64,000 nucleotides of DNA, from contig NZ_BBWU01000021.1 of NCBI RefSeq assembly GCF_000974765.1, positions 1-64,000 on the forward strand, in the 5' to 3' direction. The translations under genes were made by a program, and so were the position numbers. How positions within the stretch are numbered: position 1 is the stretch's first letter; each line of letters opens with the position of its first letter. Shown one piece after another: positions 1-11,814 of this stretch. This DNA comes from Sphingomonas changbaiensis NBRC 104936 (GTDB lineage Bacteria; Pseudomonadota; Alphaproteobacteria; Sphingomonadales; Sphingomonadaceae). A model generated the notes under the pieces. It was not told the DNA's origin. It saw only the letters and a list, made by a program, of their open reading frames with translations, and ran no database searches.

Positions 1-1601
<1,601 letters not shown>

Positions 1602-1613
1602 CGGTCGATCTCA

Positions 1614-1712
1614 CACACCGGTTTGGGCTGAGCTTGTCGAAGCCCTCCCTTTCTTTCCACACGCCCTAAGAAGAAGGGAGGCCTTCGACAAGCTCAGGCC
1701 AAACCGGGTGTG
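1614..1712. repeat. Palindromic element family C, copy 1
   Basis: This is an inverted repeat of about 99 bp between the mutase start and the upstream enoyl-CoA hydratase stop. The arms read CACACCGGTTTGGGCTGAGC and onward, and return as its complement ending at 1712. The core contains TTCGACAAGCTCAG, which recurs at 54393-54485. It could form a stem-loop in the transcript between the two genes. Confidence 0.85.
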
Positions 1713-1730
1713 GGTTCAACGCCCGCTGGA

Positions 1731-2519
1731 TTACCGCCCCTTGAACTCCGCCTTGCGCTTCTGGAGGAACGCCATGCCGCCCTCCATTGAGTCCTCGGTC
1801 CCACGCATGTCGCGCTGCACCTCTGCCTCGCGCTGGAGTGCTTCGGCGTAGGAGCCGTCCAGCGCGGCGTGCAGGTTGCGGCGAATGCCGCCGAGCGCGC
1901 GGGTTGGGCCGGCGGCGAGGCGTGTCGCCAGCGCCAGCGCCTCGGCGTCGAGCGCGTCGTCGGCGACGACCTTGTGGACCATGCCCCAATCGAGCGCCTT
2001 GTCCGCCCCCACGCGCTCGCCGAGCATCATCATCTCCGCCGCCCGCGCGCGACCGATCAGGCGCGGCAGCATCCAGCTCGCGCCGCCGTCGGGCACCAGG
2101 CCGATATTGACGAAGGCCTGGAGGAAATAGGCCGTCTCGCTGGCGACCACGAAATCCGCCGCCAGCGCGAGGGAGCAGCCGATCCCGGCCGCCGCGCCGC
2201 GCACCGCGCTCACCACCGGCACGTCGAGCTCGGCCAGCGCCAGCATCGCCGGGCTGTAATGGTCGGTCAGCGCCTTGTAGGTCGCCTCGCCCGGGTCCTG
2301 CCCCGGCGCGAGGGCCCCGCCCATCAGGTCCGCGCCGGAGCAGAACGCCCTGCCCTCGCCCGCGATCAGTACCGCGCGGGCGCCGCTCAGGTCGGCGATC
2401 GCGGCGCGAATCTCGTCGAACATCGCCGGCGGCGCGGCGTTCAGCCGGTCGGGGCGGTTGAGCGTGACGACGAGCACGTCGCCGTCGCGGTGGGTGCGGA
2501 TGGTTTCAAAAGTCGACAT
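1731..2519 (-). CDS. Enoyl-CoA hydratase/isomerase family protein (PaaG-like)
   Basis: This is a 262-residue crotonase-fold protein. The oxyanion-hole segment is visible as GEGRAFCSGADL near residue 60 and SAVRGAAAGIGCSLALAADF near residues 105-125. The segment NIGLVPDGGASWMLPRLIG carries an Asp where classical hydratases carry the second catalytic Glu. That is typical of the PaaG-like isomerase branch, so the exact reaction is uncertain. The ATG at 2519 is chosen because GGGAGGG lies about 3-9 bases upstream; an in-frame ATG four codons earlier is less well placed. It lies between the epimerase and the mutase on the same strand, which suggests acyl-CoA degradation feeding propionyl-CoA metabolism. 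Confidence 0.85.
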   Translation of the reverse strand: MSTFETIRTHRDGDVLVVTLNRPDRLNAAPPAMFDEIRAAIADLSGARAVLIAGEGRAFCSGADLMGGALAPGQDPGEATYKALTDHYSPAMLALAELDVPVVSAVRGAAAGIGCSLALAADFVVASETAYFLQAFVNIGLVPDGGASWMLPRLIGRARAAEMMMLGERVGADKALDWGMVHKVVADDALDAEALALATRLAAGPTRALGGIRRNLHAALDGSYAEALQREAEVQRDMRGTEDSMEGGMAFLQKRKAEFKGR

Positions 2520-2533
2520 GTGCCCTCCCATTT

Positions 2534-2683
2534 TCCTCTCCCTTGAGGGGAGAGGAACAGCGAAGCTTGGTAGCTTGCTGCCTAGCGCAGCTAGGAGAGG
2601 GTGGTTGGCCGTGTACCACAGGAACCCTCTCCCCGCTCAGCCCCGCAGGGCTGAGTCGCCCTCTCCCCTGAAGGGAGAGGGGC
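2534..2683. repeat. Palindromic element family B, copy 1
   Basis: An inverted repeat of about 150 bp fills the gap between the epimerase stop and the hydratase start. The outer arms are TTCCTCTCCCTTGAGGGGAG and CCCTCTCCCCTGAAGGGAGA. The arms include their own small hairpins. A similar pattern is present at 27572-27691, 59391-59592 and 63471-63685. Confidence 0.8.
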
Positions 2684-3096
2684 TAATGTTTCGGCGTTTC
2701 CATGATCTCGGTCAGCACGCCGCCCATATCCTTCGGGTGCACGAAGAAGATCAGCGTACCGTGCGCGCCGATCCGCGGTTCGCCGAGCACCTTGCAGCCC
2801 CTCCCCTCGAACCAGGCCTTGGCCTCGTGAATGTCGGGTACTTCGTAGCAGACATGATGCTGCCCGCCCGCCGGATTCCTGGCGAGGAAGCCGTGGATCG
2901 GCGAGCTTTCGCCCAAGGGCTCGATCAACTCGATCTGGCTGTTCGGCGTGTCGACGAAGCACACTTTCACGCCCTGCGTCGGCAGATCAAACGGCTCCCG
3001 GACCACCTCCGCCCCCATCACGTCGCGGTAGAAGGCGATCGAGTTTTCGATTGAAGGGGTGGCGACCCCGACATGGTTCAGACGGCCGAGTTTCAT
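2683..3096 (-). CDS. mce: Methylmalonyl-CoA epimerase
   Basis: The enzyme interconverts (S)- and (R)-methylmalonyl-CoA between propionyl-CoA carboxylase and the mutase. It is a 137-residue VOC-fold protein of normal length. The expected metal-site residues are visible: His in LNHVGVAT near residue 7, Gln in NSQIELIEP, His in GGQHHVCYEV and Glu in LTEIME near the C-terminus. The ATG at 3096 is preferred over a GTG at 3108 because GGAAAG precedes it. The ATG also overlaps the TGA of the upstream gene (TGATG), suggesting translational coupling. Its position in an operon with pccB supports the assignment. Confidence 0.93.
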   Translation of the reverse strand: MKLGRLNHVGVATPSIENSIAFYRDVMGAEVVREPFDLPTQGVKVCFVDTPNSQIELIEPLGESSPIHGFLARNPAGGQHHVCYEVPDIHEAKAWFEGRGCKVLGEPRIGAHGTLIFFVHPKDMGGVLTEIMETPKH

Positions 3097-3650
3097 CAGT
3101 CTTTCCACAGTTCACAGTGATTGAGATGCACGTTTGCCGCTTCCGTCGTTCCGGAAACCATACAGGTTGCGCTAACGGGCTCACCTTTTCGCAACTGCGT
3201 CATCCCGGGTGCGGCCGGGTTGTCGAACGTGAGGAATATTCCCTTATATTCGCTGCCGGTATCGAGGGTTAGGGTCATGTCATCTTGCCCGGCACTACCT
3301 TCAAGAAAGTACTGAATAATGCCGACCAGCTTGACAGGTCTGCCCTGAAATTTGCTGCGGAATAACTGAGGGTTAGCATCGAGCGCCTTTAGCAACTCGC
3401 TGCCCGTGACTATTTCAGCGCCCGTCAATCTCCTTCTGTCGAACTTAGGCGGGTCGACCACGGCAGTTTCGGGGAATACCCTCGATCGTATGAGATAATT
3501 TACATAACCGGCAGGAAAGAATGATCCGACCAGATAACCGCTCATCCCTATGAGCAAGACTTTTAGCGATATGGCGAGTCGCTCTCTCCTGACAGACGAG
3601 CGCTGCTGGATGCCAGCATCTTCAGCTATCTCAGAGGGGGATGTTATCAT
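3096..3650 (-). CDS. Membrane-anchored OB-fold-like protein of unknown function
   Basis: This is a 184-residue protein I do not recognise with certainty. Residues 1-25 are hydrophilic, residues about 27-50 form one hydrophobic segment ([19 protein letters not shown]), and the rest is a soluble domain. The pattern [17 protein letters not shown], then MTLTLDTGS and [10 protein letters not shown], resembles the OB-fold tRNA_anti-like family, but this is a fold-level guess. The gene overlaps the pccB 3' end by 20 bp and the epimerase start by one base, so it is embedded in the propionate operon. Its base composition looks visibly less GC-rich than its neighbours, which may point to acquisition. 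Confidence 0.7.
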   Translation of the reverse strand: MITSPSEIAEDAGIQQRSSVRRERLAISLKVLLIGMSGYLVGSFFPAGYVNYLIRSRVFPETAVVDPPKFDRRRLTGAEIVTGSELLKALDANPQLFRSKFQGRPVKLVGIIQYFLEGSAGQDDMTLTLDTGSEYKGIFLTFDNPAAPGMTQLRKGEPVSATCMVSGTTEAANVHLNHCELWKD

Positions 3651-5157
3651 GCTTTTTCCACGGATTCTCGAGCTGCTTGTTGCGCAGCTTCCGTAATCCC
3701 AGCGCGATCCGCCGGCGCGTCGAGTGCGGCATGATGACTTCGTCGATGAAGCCCTTGCTCGCAGCCACGAAGGGGTTGGCGAAGCGGGCCTCGTATTCGC
3801 GAGTGCGCTCGGCGATTTCCTCCGGCGTCTTGCCGCGGAAAATGATCTCGACCGCGCCTTTGGCGCCCATCACGGCGATTTCGGCGGTGGGCCAGGCGTA
3901 GTTGAGGTCGCCGCGCAAATGCTTGCTCGCCATGACGTCGTAGGCGCCGCCATAGGCCTTGCGCGTGATGACGGTGATCTTGGGCACGGTCGCCTCGGCA
4001 TAGGCGAACAGCAATTTCGCGCCGTGCTTGATGATGCCGTTATGCTCCTGCGCGACGCCGGGGAGGAAGCCGGGCACGTCGACGAAGGTGACGATCGGGA
4101 TGTCGAATGCGTCGCAGAAGCGGACGAAGCGGCCGGCTTTCTTGGACGAGTTGATGTCGAGCACGCCGGCCAGCACCATCGGCTGGTTGGCGACGATGCC
4201 GACGGTGCGCCCCTCGATCCGGCCGAAGCCGATGATGATGTTGCCCGCATGCGCCGGCTGCAGCTCGAAGAAATCGCCCTCGTCGACCGTCTTCCGGATC
4301 AGCTCGTGCATGTCATAGGGCTGATTTGCGCTGGCCGGGATCAAAGTGTCGAGGCTATCGTCGGTGCGGTCCCAGGGATCGGTGGTCGGGCGTTCCGGCA
4401 CATGCTCGCGGTTGGAGAGCGGCAGGAAGTCGATGAAGTCGCGCGCGGCGAGCAGCGCGTCGATGTCGTTCTCGAACGCGACGTCGGCGACGCCGGACTT
4501 GGTGGTGTGCGTGATCGCGCCGCCCAGCTCTTCCTGCGTCACGACCTCGTTGGTGACGGTCTTCACCACGTCCGGGCCGGTCACGAACATGTAGGACGAG
4601 TCCTTCACCATGAAGATGAAGTCCGTCATCGCCGGCGAATAGACCGCGCCGCCCGCACAGGGACCCATGATCAAGCTGAGCTGCGGCACCACCCCGCTCG
4701 CGAGCACATTGCGCTGGAACACCTCGGCATAGCCGCCGAGGCTCGCGACGCCTTCCTGGATGCGGGCGCCGCCCGAATCGTTCAGGCCGATCACCGGCGC
4801 GCCGACCTTCAGCGCCATGTCCATGATCTTGCAGATCTTCTGCGCGTGGCGCTCGCTCAAGCTTCCGCCGAACACGGTGAAATCCTGGCTGAACACGAAC
4901 ACCAGCCGGCCGTTGATCGTACCCGATCCGGTGACGACGCCGTCGCCGGGGATGCGCTGCTCCTCCATACCGAAATCGACGCAATTGTGCTCGACATACA
5001 TGTCGAGCTCCTCGAACGAGCCTTCGTCCAATAGCACCTGGAGACGCTCGCGTGCGGTGAGCTTGCCCTTGGCGTGCTGCGCATCGATGCGCTTCTGCCC
5101 GCCGCCCAGCTTTGCGGCGGCGCGGCGCCGTTCCAGTTCCTCGAGGATCGTCTGCAT
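3631..5157 (-). CDS. pccB: Propionyl-CoA carboxylase beta (carboxyltransferase) subunit
   Basis: The protein transfers carboxyl from carboxybiotin to propionyl-CoA, giving methylmalonyl-CoA. At 508 residues it has normal length. It has the two crotonase-like halves of the family: an N-half with [20 protein letters not shown] and [16 protein letters not shown], and a C-half with [20 protein letters not shown] and [18 protein letters not shown]. The C-terminal [12 protein letters not shown] ending is typical of PccB. The biotin-carrying alpha subunit is not in this window and may lie further left, beyond the mutase. It heads the minus-strand propionate block and overlaps the next gene by 20 bp. 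Confidence 0.95.
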   Translation of the reverse strand: MQTILEELERRRAAAKLGGGQKRIDAQHAKGKLTARERLQVLLDEGSFEELDMYVEHNCVDFGMEEQRIPGDGVVTGSGTINGRLVFVFSQDFTVFGGSLSERHAQKICKIMDMALKVGAPVIGLNDSGGARIQEGVASLGGYAEVFQRNVLASGVVPQLSLIMGPCAGGAVYSPAMTDFIFMVKDSSYMFVTGPDVVKTVTNEVVTQEELGGAITHTTKSGVADVAFENDIDALLAARDFIDFLPLSNREHVPERPTTDPWDRTDDSLDTLIPASANQPYDMHELIRKTVDEGDFFELQPAHAGNIIIGFGRIEGRTVGIVANQPMVLAGVLDINSSKKAGRFVRFCDAFDIPIVTFVDVPGFLPGVAQEHNGIIKHGAKLLFAYAEATVPKITVITRKAYGGAYDVMASKHLRGDLNYAWPTAEIAVMGAKGAVEIIFRGKTPEEIAERTREYEARFANPFVAASKGFIDEVIMPHSTRRRIALGLRKLRNKQLENPWKKHDNIPL

Positions 5158-5210
5158 GGGGCCGCGTCATTCCAAGCTTTGGCGCGGAAGGCAATGGCGG
5201 CGCTGCTTGC

Positions 5211-5431
5211 GGTTGTTCACGCGAAGACGCGAAGACGCGAAGGGAAAAATTGTTCACGCGGAGGCGCGGAGGCGCGGAGAGTCTGTTCCAAGCGACGAAG
5301 TCGCAACCAATCCCTACCGAGAGCAATTTTGCGCTACGCGCGCGCGAGATGCGCACTCCCTCCGCGCCTCTGCGCCTCCGCGCGAACCAAATCTTTTTTC
5401 TTCTTCGCGTCTTCGCGGCTTCGCGTGAACC
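5211..5431. repeat. Palindromic element family E
   Basis: An inverted repeat of about 220 bp lies between the SDR stop and the pccB start. The left arm begins GGTTGTTCACGCGAAGACGC and contains iterated GCGAAGAC and GCGGAGGC units. The right arm carries the complementary TCCGCGCCTCTGCGCCTCCG and TTCGCGTCTTCGCGGCTTCG. No gene is seen in this stretch. The only other content is about 50 bases upstream of pccB, with no clear promoter. Confidence 0.85.
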
Positions 5432-5433
5432 GA

Positions 5434-6447
5434 TCAGACGTTCACTATCCCCTGATCGATCAGGCTGCGCGCGGTGTCGACGATCGTCTCCTCCACCGGG
5501 CGCGGTTCCCAGCCGAGCACGTCCCTCGCATGCGCGGCCGTGCTGACCTTCACGCGCCCGAGCTCGCTCGCGACCTGGCCGAGCTCGGGGATGAAGCGGC
5601 CGAGAATGCGGACCATGAAATCGGGCAGGCGGCGGGTCGGCACTTTCCGTGCCTCGGGGCCGAGCCGGTCGCGCAGGATATGCGCGATGTCGATCAGCTT
5701 CAGGAACGGGCCCGAGGCGATGAAGCGCTCATCGGCAACATCGTCGGCGGTCAGGCAGCGGACGTGCAGGTCGGCGACGTCGCGCACGTCGACGATGCCG
5801 AACCCGAGGTCCGGCACGCCCGGCATCGCGCCTTCAAGCAGCTTCTTCACCGCCTCGATCGAAGGGGAGAAATCGCGGCCGAGCACGGGGCCCAGCACGG
5901 CCGCGGGATTGACGGTCACGAACGCCATCCCCTGCCCTTCGGCCTCCATCCACTCTCGCGCGGCCCGCTCGGCAATCGTCTTGGACTTGGGGTAGGCGTA
6001 GGTGCGCGGGCTTTCGAGGTTCGACCAGTCAGCCTCGGTGAATTCGGTGCGGGAGCTGTGATGGCCATAGGCGATCGCCGCGACCGACGAGGTCATCACG
6101 AACCTCTGCACGCCCGCCGCCTTGGCGAAGCGCAGCGCGCGGAGCGCACCGTCGCGGGCGGGCACGATCAGCTCATCCTCATGGCGCGGCGCGCCGGGCG
6201 GGATCGGCGAGGCGATGTGCGCGACATGGGTGCAGCCGTCGACCGCCTCGGCCCAGCCCGGATCGCTCGTCAGGTCGGCGGCGAAGAAGCGGAGCCTGGC
6301 ATTGTCGACCGCCAGCCAGTCGCGCACCTCGCTCTCCCGCGTCAGGGAGCGGACGGTGGTGTTCACGTCCCAGCCTTCAGCGATCAGCTGCCGGATGGTG
6401 AAGCCCGCGATATAGCCGCTGCCGCCCGTCACCAGCACCCGCGCCAT
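5434..6447 (-). CDS. NAD(P)-dependent SDR-family reductase (dihydroflavonol-reductase-like)
   Basis: This is a 337-residue extended SDR. The Rossmann motif VTGGSGYIAGF lies at residues 6-16 and the catalytic YPKSK (YxxxK) near residue 155. TSSVAAIAYG gives the active-site Ser region. Homologues are annotated as aldehyde reductases or dihydroflavonol-4-reductase-like enzymes, so the substrate is not predictable. The ATG at 6447 follows a strong GGGGAGG. It stands alone on the minus strand, divergent from the membrane protein at 6596. Confidence 0.88.
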   Translation of the reverse strand: MARVLVTGGSGYIAGFTIRQLIAEGWDVNTTVRSLTRESEVRDWLAVDNARLRFFAADLTSDPGWAEAVDGCTHVAHIASPIPPGAPRHEDELIVPARDGALRALRFAKAAGVQRFVMTSSVAAIAYGHHSSRTEFTEADWSNLESPRTYAYPKSKTIAERAAREWMEAEGQGMAFVTVNPAAVLGPVLGRDFSPSIEAVKKLLEGAMPGVPDLGFGIVDVRDVADLHVRCLTADDVADERFIASGPFLKLIDIAHILRDRLGPEARKVPTRRLPDFMVRILGRFIPELGQVASELGRVKVSTAAHARDVLGWEPRPVEETIVDTARSLIDQGIVNV

Positions 6448-6595
6448 GCCCGCCTCCCCGGCAATTAAGTTGCGGATTGAGACCCGTTTCAGACCCGCCG
6501 TCAAGACGTCTGTCGTCCGGGATCGTTTCGGAGTAAAACCGATGCGTCGCGAGAAAGCGCGGCATGGGTCCGCGCCGGCGACAGGGGAGGACCAC

Positions 6596-7153
6596 ATGCG
6601 GTCATTGGCTCTCGGCAGCATCGCTGCCGCCGTCGTGATGTACGTGTTGGGTTTCGTCTTTTTCGGCCTGCTGAGCGACCTGGCATTCGATCCGCTCGAT
6701 CCGGCGAACGCGGCCGCGATTCAGGACACGCTGGGCAGCAGCCTTGCGCGTACCGGCACTTACCTCGTCCCGCACGACGAAGCCGCGTGGCGCACCGGTC
6801 CCGGCGCGATGGTCAGCTTCGTGATCGCCGGCGGCGCGCCCGGCGCAGCTGCCGCGATGATCGGCGGCTTCGTCCATATCCTCGTCAGCGCCGTGCTGAT
6901 CGGCCTGGGCGTGAAGGCTGTCGGCGGCGATTTCTCGCGCCGGAGCCGGGCGGTGCTGTGGCTGGGCATTGCCGCCGCGGTGATGATGCACCTCGGCGAT
7001 CCGGTGTGGATGGGCTTCGGCTGGCGGTACAGCCTCTATGCGTGCGTCGCCGACGCGGTGATGTTCGTCGCCGGCGGGCTGGTCCTCGCGCGCTGGTTCA
7101 CCAGCAGCGAGGCGCCGCGAGCCCCGGTCGGGGCCGCCGCCGCCGCCGAATAA
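6596..7153 (+). CDS. Hypothetical four-helix membrane protein
   Basis: This is a 185-residue protein with four predicted membrane helices at about residues 5-27, 75-105, 118-140 and 143-165. An extramembrane stretch (residues 28-70) follows the first helix. I recognise no family motif. The ATG at 6596 is chosen because AGGGGAGG sits 5 bases upstream; the longer open frame overlaps the divergent SDR start and is not needed. The protein ends in an Ala/Pro-rich tail. It is followed 86 bases later by acs, and a functional link is not evident. Confidence 0.75.
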   Translation: MRSLALGSIAAAVVMYVLGFVFFGLLSDLAFDPLDPANAAAIQDTLGSSLARTGTYLVPHDEAAWRTGPGAMVSFVIAGGAPGAAAAMIGGFVHILVSAVLIGLGVKAVGGDFSRRSRAVLWLGIAAAVMMHLGDPVWMGFGWRYSLYACVADAVMFVAGGLVLARWFTSSEAPRAPVGAAAAAE

Positions 7154-7239
7154 CAGGGACCGGGGCGGCTTCGCGCGGCCGCCCCTTGCCTTCCATCGCC
7201 CCGCCCGCGAAAGAGTTGGTAAACACGAAGGGGGTGTGG

Positions 7240-9174
7240 ATGGCCGATCTTTATCCGGTTCCGCCGGACTGGGCGAAGCGGGCTCGCGTCAACGCCGAGA
7301 AATATGCACAGCTCTATGGCCGCGCACTCGCCGATCCCGGCAGCTTCTGGCTGGAGCAGGCGCGGCGGCTGGACTGGATCAAGCGCCCGGAAATCGCCGG
7401 CGACTGGTCGTTCCGCCAGGAAGACTTTCACATCAGCTGGTTCCCCGACGGCAAATTGAACGCATCGGCGAACTGCATCGACCGGCATCTGAAGACGAGG
7501 CCGGACCAGGTCGCGATCCTGTGGGAGCCGGATGAGCCGGGCGAAGAGGCGCGGCGCTTCACCTACGCCCAGCTTCACGCCGAAGTCTGCCGCTTCGCCA
7601 ATGTGCTGAAGGCGCAAGGGGTCGAGAAGGGCGACCGCGTCACGATCTACATGCCGATGATCCCGGAAGCGGCGTTCGCGATTCTCGCCTGCGCGCGGAT
7701 CGGCGCGATCCACTCGGTCGTGTTCGGCGGCTTTTCGCCCGAAGCGCTCGCCGGCCGCATTCAGGATTGCGATTCGAAGATCGTCGTCACCGCGGACGAG
7801 GGCCGGCGCGGCGGCAAGCGCATTCCGCTGAAGGCCAATGTCGATGCCGCGGCCGCGCATGCGCCGAGCCTGCAAAAGGCCATCGTGGTCCGTGCGACCG
7901 GCGGCGATGTAGCGATACAGCCGGGCCGCGACGTCTGGTATCACGACGCGGCACGCGAGGTGGAGAGCGAGTGCCCGTGCGAGCCGATGGGCGCCGAGGA
8001 CCCGCTGTTCATCCTCTACACGTCGGGCTCGACCGGCAAGCCGAAGGGCGTGCTGCACACGACCGGCGGCTATCTGGTCTGGGTCGCGCTGACCCATGAG
8101 CTGGTGTTCGACTATCACCCCGGCACGATCTATTGGTGCGCGGCCGATATCGGCTGGGTGACCGGCCACAGCTATATTCTCTACGGCCCGCTGGCGAACG
8201 GCGCGACAACGGTCATGTACGAAGGCGTGCCGAACTGGCCGACGCCCAGCCGCATCTGGGAAGTCGTCGACCGGCACGGGATCGAGATCGTCTACACCGC
8301 GCCGACGGCGCTTCGGGCGCTGATGCGGGAAGGCGACGCGCCGGTGAAGCGCACGAGCCGGGCGACGCTGAAGCTGCTCGGCACGGTCGGAGAGCCGATC
8401 AATCCGGAGGCCTGGCGCTGGTATTATGACGTAGTCGGCGACGGTCGCTGCCCGATCGTCGACACTTGGTGGCAGACGGAAACGGGCGGCACGATGATCG
8501 CGCCGCTGCCCGGCGCCACCGACCTGAAGCCGGGTTCCGCCACCAAGCCGATGCCCGGCGTCGATCCGCAGATCGTCGACACCGAGGGTGAGGTCCTGCA
8601 AGGCGCGGCCGAGGGCAATCTGGTGATCGCGAAGAGCTGGCCGGGGCAGATGCGCACCGTCTGGGGCGATCATGGCCGCTTTTTCGAGACTTATTTCAGC
8701 ACCTATCCGGGCAAGTATTTCACCGGCGACGGCGCGCGCCGGGACGAGGACGGCTATTACTGGATCACCGGCCGCGTCGACGACGTGCTGAACGTGTCCG
8801 GCCACCGCATGGGCACCGCCGAGGTGGAAAGCGCGCTGGTGCTGCACCCCAAGGTGGCCGAGGCGGCGGTTGTCGGCATGCCGCACGACATCAAGGGCCA
8901 GGGCATCTACGCCTATGTGACGCTGAACGCAGGCGAAGAGCCAAGCGAGGAATTGCGCAAGGCCCTTGGTCAATGGGTGCGCACCGAAATCGGGCCGATC
9001 GCGATGCCCGACGTGATCCAGTTCGCTCCGGGCCTGCCCAAGACCCGCAGCGGCAAGATCATGCGCCGCATCCTCCGCAAGATCGCCGAGGGCGACGTGT
9101 CGAACCTGGGCGACATCTCGACGCTCGCCGATCCGTCTGTAGTCGACGACCTGCTCGCCAACCGCGCGTCATGA
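7240..9174 (+). CDS. acs: Acetyl-CoA synthetase
   Basis: The enzyme activates acetate to acetyl-CoA through acetyl-AMP. At 644 residues it has the family's normal length. The P-loop-like A3 motif [12 protein letters not shown] lies near residue 260, WWQTETGG near residue 410, and [13 protein letters not shown] holds the C-terminal lysine that is acetylated in well-studied homologues. The ATG at 7240 has GAAGGGGG about 6 bases upstream; a GTG two codons earlier is possible. The stop overlaps the start of the following permease gene (ATGA), so the two are probably co-translated. Confidence 0.97.
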   Translation: MADLYPVPPDWAKRARVNAEKYAQLYGRALADPGSFWLEQARRLDWIKRPEIAGDWSFRQEDFHISWFPDGKLNASANCIDRHLKTRPDQVAILWEPDEPGEEARRFTYAQLHAEVCRFANVLKAQGVEKGDRVTIYMPMIPEAAFAILACARIGAIHSVVFGGFSPEALAGRIQDCDSKIVVTADEGRRGGKRIPLKANVDAAAAHAPSLQKAIVVRATGGDVAIQPGRDVWYHDAAREVESECPCEPMGAEDPLFILYTSGSTGKPKGVLHTTGGYLVWVALTHELVFDYHPGTIYWCAADIGWVTGHSYILYGPLANGATTVMYEGVPNWPTPSRIWEVVDRHGIEIVYTAPTALRALMREGDAPVKRTSRATLKLLGTVGEPINPEAWRWYYDVVGDGRCPIVDTWWQTETGGTMIAPLPGATDLKPGSATKPMPGVDPQIVDTEGEVLQGAAEGNLVIAKSWPGQMRTVWGDHGRFFETYFSTYPGKYFTGDGARRDEDGYYWITGRVDDVLNVSGHRMGTAEVESALVLHPKVAEAAVVGMPHDIKGQGIYAYVTLNAGEEPSEELRKALGQWVRTEIGPIAMPDVIQFAPGLPKTRSGKIMRRILRKIAEGDVSNLGDISTLADPSVVDDLLANRAS

Positions 9175-10217
9175 TCGACGGGGCGGGCACGGCCCAGCGC
9201 GTGCTGCGCATCGCGCTGGTGGTGGCGCTCGCGCTGCTCGGCCTGTGGGTCGCGCTGCCGTTCGTGCCGGCGCTGCTCTGGGCCGTCGTGCTCGCGATCG
9301 CGGTGTCGCCCGTTTATGCGCGGGCCGAAGCGCGGTGGCCTGCGGGCAAGGCGGTGTGGCTGCCTTTGCTGTTCACGGCCGCGATCGGCCTGGCCGTGCT
9401 GATCCCGCTCGGGCTTGGCATCGTCCGCGCCGCGCAGGAGGCGCACGACCTGGCGGCGTGGCTCGCCTCGGCGCGCGCCAATGGCGTGCCGGAGCCGGGC
9501 TGGGCCACCGGCCTTCCCTTCCCGCACCAGGCGCTGGACGATTGGTGGGTCGCGAACCTCGGCACGCCGGAGGCGGCGCAGCGCCAATTCGGTCACTTGA
9601 CCGATCCAGAGATGATCGCCCGCTCTCGCACGATCGGCGGGCATGCCGTGCGCAAAGCGATCGTGTTCGCCTTCACCCTGCTCGCCTTCTTCTTCATGCT
9701 GCGCCACCAGGACGACATCGCCGCCCAGGCGCGGCGTGCCGGCGACCGGCTGTTCGGGCCGGCCGGCGAACGGATCGGCGCGCAGATGATCCGGTCCGTC
9801 CGCGGCACGATCGACGGACTGGTGCTGGTCGGCATCGGCGAAGGCGTGCTGATGGCGATCGGCTACATCGCGGCCGGCGTGCCGCACCCGGTGCTGATGG
9901 GCGCAGCGACGGCAGTGGCAGCCATGATCCCGTTCGGCGCCGCGATCCTGATCGGCCTCGCCGCGCTGATGCTGCTGGGCCAGGGCGCGGTCGGCTGGGC
10001 AACCGCGATCGTCATTCTCGGCGCAGCGGTGGTCTTTGTCGCCGACCATTTCGTGCGGCCGGTGCTGATCGGCGGCGCGACCCGCCTCCCCTTCCTCTGG
10101 GTGCTGATCGGCATATTGGGCGGGGTCGAAGCGTTCGGCCTGCTGGGCCTGTTCATCGGCCCGGCGGTGATGGCCGCGCTGATCCTGCTGTGGCGGGAAC
10201 TGGTTGCGAGCGACTGA
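9171..10217 (+). CDS. AI-2E/PerM family permease
   Basis: This is a 348-residue polytopic inner-membrane protein of the AI-2E transporter (UPF0118) family. The hydrophobic pairs at the N-terminus (residues 8-65), a soluble insertion of about 85 residues, and five to six C-terminal helices match the family layout. The conserved region [14 protein letters not shown] and the C-terminal [10 protein letters not shown] support this. The start overlaps the acs stop by four bases. Members export diverse small molecules or sodium in exchange for protons, so the substrate is unknown. It ends directly against the convergent L,D-transpeptidase gene with no gap. Confidence 0.88.
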   Translation: MIDGAGTAQRVLRIALVVALALLGLWVALPFVPALLWAVVLAIAVSPVYARAEARWPAGKAVWLPLLFTAAIGLAVLIPLGLGIVRAAQEAHDLAAWLASARANGVPEPGWATGLPFPHQALDDWWVANLGTPEAAQRQFGHLTDPEMIARSRTIGGHAVRKAIVFAFTLLAFFFMLRHQDDIAAQARRAGDRLFGPAGERIGAQMIRSVRGTIDGLVLVGIGEGVLMAIGYIAAGVPHPVLMGAATAVAAMIPFGAAILIGLAALMLLGQGAVGWATAIVILGAAVVFVADHFVRPVLIGGATRLPFLWVLIGILGGVEAFGLLGLFIGPAVMAALILLWRELVASD

Positions 10218-11744
10218 TCAGCGGCTCGCGACCTGCCGCGCGTCGAACCCATCCCTGCCATAAGCATCGTCGAGATACATGACCCTGCCATTGTCGCCCG
10301 CCTGAGCGGTCAGGTAGGTCAGATAGACCGGCACCGGCCGGGGAAGCGCCACATTCTGTTCGGGCGCGTCGCTCTCCGCCACCAGGGGCTTGCCGAACAG
10401 CCATTCGCCGAGGCGTTGCGCGTCTTCCAGGCGCACGCAGCCGGAACTGAAATAGCGCGGATTCTTGTCGAACAACGCGCGCTCCGGCGTGTCGTGGAGA
10501 TAGATGCCAAGATCGTTTGGGAACATGAATTTGACCTTCCCCATCGCGTTCGACGGCCCCGGCAGCTGCCGCACGCGAAGCTGCTCCGCGCCCGACGCGA
10601 CCGCCTTCCAGTCGATCGCTTCAGGATCGAGCAATTGCGGCCGGGCGCTCCAATCCGACAGCGCCTCGAAACCCGCCTTCTGCAGCGTTGCGCCGCTGAA
10701 CACGCCCGATGCGGCCTTATGCTGGACCAGATCGGGCGGAACGTTCCAATAGGGATTGAGAATCGCGTATCGCACCATGCCGGCCAGCAAAGGCGTCTGC
10801 TCGCTTGGCTTGCCGACGACGACCTTCATCCGCCCTTCTTCAGTGCCGTGATCGTAATAGACGAGCTGCTGGGCGGCGGTGTTGACGGTGATGTGGCGCA
10901 CGTCCGGACCGGGCAGGACGCGGGCGCGATCCAGATTGAGCGCAAGCACGCGGTCATAGAAGGTCGGGCTGCGGTTCAGCGCCGCGATCGTGCCGGCGCC
11001 GGCGACACCGTCCGGCTTCAGCCCGTGCGCAGCCTGGAAATCGGTCACGGCAGCCGCAAGCGCCTTGTCGAACCGGTCGCCGGGCGCGAGGCCCAGCCGA
11101 TCGCGGAGCAGGCGGACCCGCTCGCCCTTTGCACCGGCCTTCAGCATCGGTCCATCGGAGATATCGACCGGAGGCAGCCGATTCCAGCGCGCGCGGCGAT
11201 CGGCAAGGGCGCCGCGCAGGCCGGCATAGGCCGGGTCCATCCAGCCCATCTGCATCATATAGCTGTCGATGTCGGTCGCGAGGCTGGCGCCGCGCAGCGC
11301 ATCGGCTTCGCTCAGCTTCTGCGGAACCAGCTCTTCGTCCAGATAGCGAATCTTGGCATTCGGTGCGCGGCGGACGTCGCGGACATAGCGTGCGAATGCC
11401 TCAGACAAGGCGAGCTCTGCCCTGGCGAGTGCTTCGGGCGAGCCGTCGCGCGCGCGATCGACCGCGCCGCGCACATCCCGCACATCGTAATTTCGCGGCT
11501 CGAGTCCGTCGAGATCGGCCGATTCCAGATACGCAATCAGCCTGTCGGCAGCCGGCGAGATCGCGCCGTCTTTCACCCAGAGCGGCCAGAAGCCGCGCGC
11601 AGCATAAACGGATTTCAGCTTTCCACCGGCTTCCGACCTGATCGCGAGCGCGACGGAATCCGGGGTGGACCGGGCCATTACGGCCGCGGGCAAGCCGCCC
11701 AGCATCAACGCGGCAAGGAACGCGCCGCAAAACCTGTTGTGCAA
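10218..11744 (-). CDS. L,D-transpeptidase of the YcbB (LdtD) type
   Basis: This is a periplasmic cross-linking enzyme for peptidoglycan 3-3 bonds. The order is a signal peptide (about residues 1-25), a scaffold domain, a peptidoglycan-binding domain with AVTDFQAAHGLKPDGVAGAG, then the YkuD catalytic domain. The catalytic motif reads YFSSGCVRLED, with Cys as nucleophile, preceded by the conserved His in YLHDTPERAL. The reading frame upstream is open, but it runs through the lipoprotein gene. A TTG at 11744, about 10 bases after GGAG, gives a sensible signal peptide (508 residues), so I choose it with moderate confidence. Confidence 0.88.
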   Translation of the reverse strand: MHNRFCGAFLAALMLGGLPAAVMARSTPDSVALAIRSEAGGKLKSVYAARGFWPLWVKDGAISPAADRLIAYLESADLDGLEPRNYDVRDVRGAVDRARDGSPEALARAELALSEAFARYVRDVRRAPNAKIRYLDEELVPQKLSEADALRGASLATDIDSYMMQMGWMDPAYAGLRGALADRRARWNRLPPVDISDGPMLKAGAKGERVRLLRDRLGLAPGDRFDKALAAAVTDFQAAHGLKPDGVAGAGTIAALNRSPTFYDRVLALNLDRARVLPGPDVRHITVNTAAQQLVYYDHGTEEGRMKVVVGKPSEQTPLLAGMVRYAILNPYWNVPPDLVQHKAASGVFSGATLQKAGFEALSDWSARPQLLDPEAIDWKAVASGAEQLRVRQLPGPSNAMGKVKFMFPNDLGIYLHDTPERALFDKNPRYFSSGCVRLEDAQRLGEWLFGKPLVAESDAPEQNVALPRPVPVYLTYLTAQAGDNGRVMYLDDAYGRDGFDARQVASR

Positions 11745-11814
11745 CGTATCGACACTCCGCTTCGGACGGGAAGCGAGCGCCGCCCCCGCGAAGGGACAAC
11801 GCTCGCTCCGGCGA

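Noticed and set aside
5211-5431. CRISPR array suggested by the iterated GCGAAGAC and GCGGAGGC units
   Set aside because: Units are adjacent without unique spacers and form one large inverted repeat; no cas genes are present.
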